DNA from: Planctomycetota bacterium | GTDB lineage: Bacteria; Planctomycetota; UBA1135; JACQFD01 | Assembly (NCBI GenBank): GCA_016792805.1 | Contig: JAEUHX010000061.1 | Coordinates: 186,001 to 250,000 of the forward strand | DNA length: 64,000 nucleotides | Direction: 5' to 3' | In this document: positions 62,194 through 64,000 of the stretch, piece after piece | Numbering within the stretch: position 1 is the stretch's first letter | Layout of the letters: every line of letters begins with the position of its first letter | Program-made: the position numbers and the translations under genes | Notes under the pieces: model-generated | Database searches by the model: none | Seen by the model: only the letters and a program-made list of their open reading frames with translations | What the model was told of the DNA's origin: nothing

Positions 62194-63798
62194 TTACTTC
62201 TCTCCGGGAGTTTTCTCGGTGTCGCTGCTGGTGCTCTTCTTGATCAGCGCGTCGAGGTCGAGCTCGAAATCAATCTCCGGATCCTCGGGATCCATCTCGC
62301 GGGCGAGCGCCATGAGCCGTTTGCCCTCGGTGCCGTCGCCCTTCTTGGCCATCGTCCTTCCGAGATGCCAATAAAGTCGAGCCTGGAGCGGGTCGAATTC
62401 AAGGGCTTGCTTCCAGATCGTGATCGCCTCGCCGAGGCGGTCATCGCGGACCAGAAGACGCGCATACGCGTGATAGGCATTGGCATCGCGGCAGCCGGCC
62501 TCGATCGCCTCCTTGTACAGCCGGCGCGCCCGAATCGGCCGTCCCGAGTGGTCCGCCGACTCCGCCGCGAGCTGGAGGCCGCGCGCGCTGGTCGTCTGAA
62601 TCGACTTTTGGACATGGGCATGCCACTCCTTTTCGAGGGCCGCCACCGCTTTCGCGTCTTTCAGCCCAAGCGACCGCTTGAACTGCAGCCACACTTCGCC
62701 GCCGCTCACGGACCGATTATTATCACCGAGCGTCACATCGCGCTTCACTTCGCGGTCGAATGCAAGCCCCACGATGAATGCTTGGAACTTCGGCTTGTAG
62801 CGCTTGTCCGACATGAGGAAGTGGCAGAGCGACCACCCCCATGTGTAATGCTCATACATCCGATCCGTCGACACGAGCGCCTCGAGCCCCATGAGCTCCC
62901 CAGGCTTCGACGCGCCGGCGGTGGTGGGGCCGGAGTCGCCGTCGCCGAGGCGGCCCGACGCGATGTCGCTCTGGATCTCTGCGAGGCGGCCCTCCTGCAG
63001 CAGCCCGAACTCGAGCTTCTTCGTGGCGGCGTCGAAGCTGCTCGCCCCGTAATACTCCGCCAGCGACTCGCCGGGGAAGTGTGGATAGAGGAATCCTGGA
63101 TTGATCAACGCGGAAAGATAGTGGTTCGCTTCGTGGAAGAGCGTCGTCTCGGTGCCCCGCGCGTCGAGCCGGTCATAGTAGACGTTCAGCTCAAGCGGAC
63201 GGACGAATCGATAATAGGCAATGGCGCCGCGCTGCGCTCCGCTCGTCTCGTAGTACGTTTCCTCATCGTGGTAGAAGCAAACCTTGAGCTTCTCCTTCGG
63301 GACATTGAGCTTCCACTGCTTTGAGAACTCCGTGAAGTAGCCCTCGAGGAGATCTCGGTAGCGCTGGAAGACGTGCGGCGGAACTGTGTATTCGAAGTCG
63401 AAGTGCGCCGAAGTCGAGCGGAGCCGATTCCGCCAGAGCTGGTGCGACTTCAGCTGCTCGATCTGCTTCTTCTTTTCTGCCACCTTCCGCTGGAGCAGCG
63501 AGTCTCGCTCTTTCGACGGCATCCAGCGGCCGTCGAACTTCACAAGTCCCTTCTCGAGCGCCTTGCGCTCCTCGTCATTCTTGGGCTCGACGGGAGCCGC
63601 GGCGACCAGGACCGCATCCAGCACCATCGCCGCCGGAACTTTGATATCGCCGTTCTGGAAGCGGACCCGATAGTCGGCTCCGTCCTTCTCGACGGCGAGC
63701 TGCGTCAGGATTCGACCGTCCTTCAGGATCAGGCAATCGTCGCCGAGCGAAGCGCCCGCGAACGCAGCAACCCAAGCCAGCAGAAAGCTACAGCCCAT
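62194..63798 (-). CDS. Exported DUF1570-like metallopeptidase-type protein with TPR tail
   Basis: 534 aa from the ATG at 63796-63798. Signal peptide MGCSFLLAWVAAFAGASLG, a short beta domain, a coiled stretch (LLQRKVAEKKKQIEQLKSH), then a zincin-like core with HEANH at residues 222-226 and GESLAEYYG at about 243-251 as candidate metal and catalytic residues, as in DUF1570. TPR units follow near 440-510 (CRDANAYHAYARLLVRDDR; FDPLQARLYWHLGRTMAKKGD). It may be a peptidase of the cell envelope, not proven. It is seven bases upstream of the HEAT gene and five bases after another gene on the same strand. Confidence 0.7.
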   Translation of the reverse strand: MGCSFLLAWVAAFAGASLGDDCLILKDGRILTQLAVEKDGADYRVRFQNGDIKVPAAMVLDAVLVAAAPVEPKNDEERKALEKGLVKFDGRWMPSKERDSLLQRKVAEKKKQIEQLKSHQLWRNRLRSTSAHFDFEYTVPPHVFQRYRDLLEGYFTEFSKQWKLNVPKEKLKVCFYHDEETYYETSGAQRGAIAYYRFVRPLELNVYYDRLDARGTETTLFHEANHYLSALINPGFLYPHFPGESLAEYYGASSFDAATKKLEFGLLQEGRLAEIQSDIASGRLGDGDSGPTTAGASKPGELMGLEALVSTDRMYEHYTWGWSLCHFLMSDKRYKPKFQAFIVGLAFDREVKRDVTLGDNNRSVSGGEVWLQFKRSLGLKDAKAVAALEKEWHAHVQKSIQTTSARGLQLAAESADHSGRPIRARRLYKEAIEAGCRDANAYHAYARLLVRDDRLGEAITIWKQALEFDPLQARLYWHLGRTMAKKGDGTEGKRLMALAREMDPEDPEIDFELDLDALIKKSTSSDTEKTPGEK

Positions 63799-63803
63799 GG
63801 CAG

Positions 63804-64000
63804 TTAGTTATTCTTGATGGTCGAGAAGTACGCATTGTCCAGGTAGTCCCAATCGGCGTCCTTCCACGAACCGAACGCGCGCTTCACCGTCGAGTCGAGC
63901 ACGCGCTTTTCTTTCTCCTTCCAGCCCGAAGCGCGCGCCTTGAAGGCAGCCTCCTCTTCCTCCTCCGTCTTGGGCTTCTTGGGGGCCGCGTCCTCCTTTC
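63804..64000 (-). CDS. C-terminal part of a small charged protein (truncated by window end)
   Basis: About 65 codons of the 3' end, with stop at 63804-63806. The visible part begins with an acidic/basic run (Lys/Glu/Pro-rich) and ends in AFGSWKDADWDYLDNAYFSTIKNN. No family can be assigned from this piece. Its stop lies five bases before the start of the DUF1570-like gene, so it is the preceding member of the same operon. Confidence 0.5.
   Translation of the reverse strand, partial: KEDAAPKKPKTEEEEEAAFKARASGWKEKEKRVLDSTVKRAFGSWKDADWDYLDNAYFSTIKNN

Overview
The window looks like chromosome from a GC-rich bacterium, most likely a planctomycete. This is inferred from content: FG-GAP and ASPIC/UnbV secreted proteins, two exported HEAT-repeat proteins, a YdjY-domain protein, a DUF1570-type protein, a sigma factor next to a zinc-finger/TPR anti-sigma-like protein, and large GT-C and O-antigen-ligase membrane enzymes. 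GTG and TTG starts and ATGA stop/start overlaps are common. No rRNA is present; there is one tRNA (Ser, UGA).

Layout. 1-2460: edge of a type VI secretion cluster (possible TssM C-terminus, then TagF). 2626-3789: AAA/DUF4143 ATPase. 3830-4190: palindromic repeat cluster plus a 38-bp tandem repeat. 4218-4305: tRNA-Ser. 4394-14051: housekeeping and envelope genes (bifunctional nuclease, asparaginase II, NAD(P)HX dehydratase, HEAT/TPR protein, YdjY protein, myo-inositol-phosphate synthase, GT-C membrane glycosyltransferase). 14052-17501: a small accessory patch with an orphan Panacea-type gene between the real 3' end of the glycosyltransferase gene and a diverged copy of it, then a second DUF4143 ATPase behind a palindromic operator-like site.

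17502-37205 is an accessory and defence island: an unrecognised 647-aa protein, a small DUF2325-like protein coupled to a B12-binding radical SAM enzyme, a complete BREX type 1 operon (brxA-brxB-brxC-pglX-pglZ-brxL) behind a near-consensus promoter and a perfect palindrome, and, 33 bp after brxL, a compact Ser/Thr kinase coupled to a 396-aa protein of unknown family, with a convergent small protein that looks like a PD-(D/E)XK nuclease. This last module is the best candidate for something undescribed.

37355-64000 returns to housekeeping and envelope functions: cellulose-synthase-like GT2, queA, thiE, FG-GAP proteins, TPR protein, zinc ribbon, queG, sigma/anti-sigma operon, pdxA, a class V aminotransferase, ilvE, O-antigen ligase/TPR, GT-C transferase, a second repeat cluster, HEAT protein and a DUF1570-like peptidase. 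Short palindromes of one family recur at three intergenic places (about 3.9, 53.3 and 59.7-60.2 kb).

All functional calls are from reading motifs and gene order; no database search was possible.
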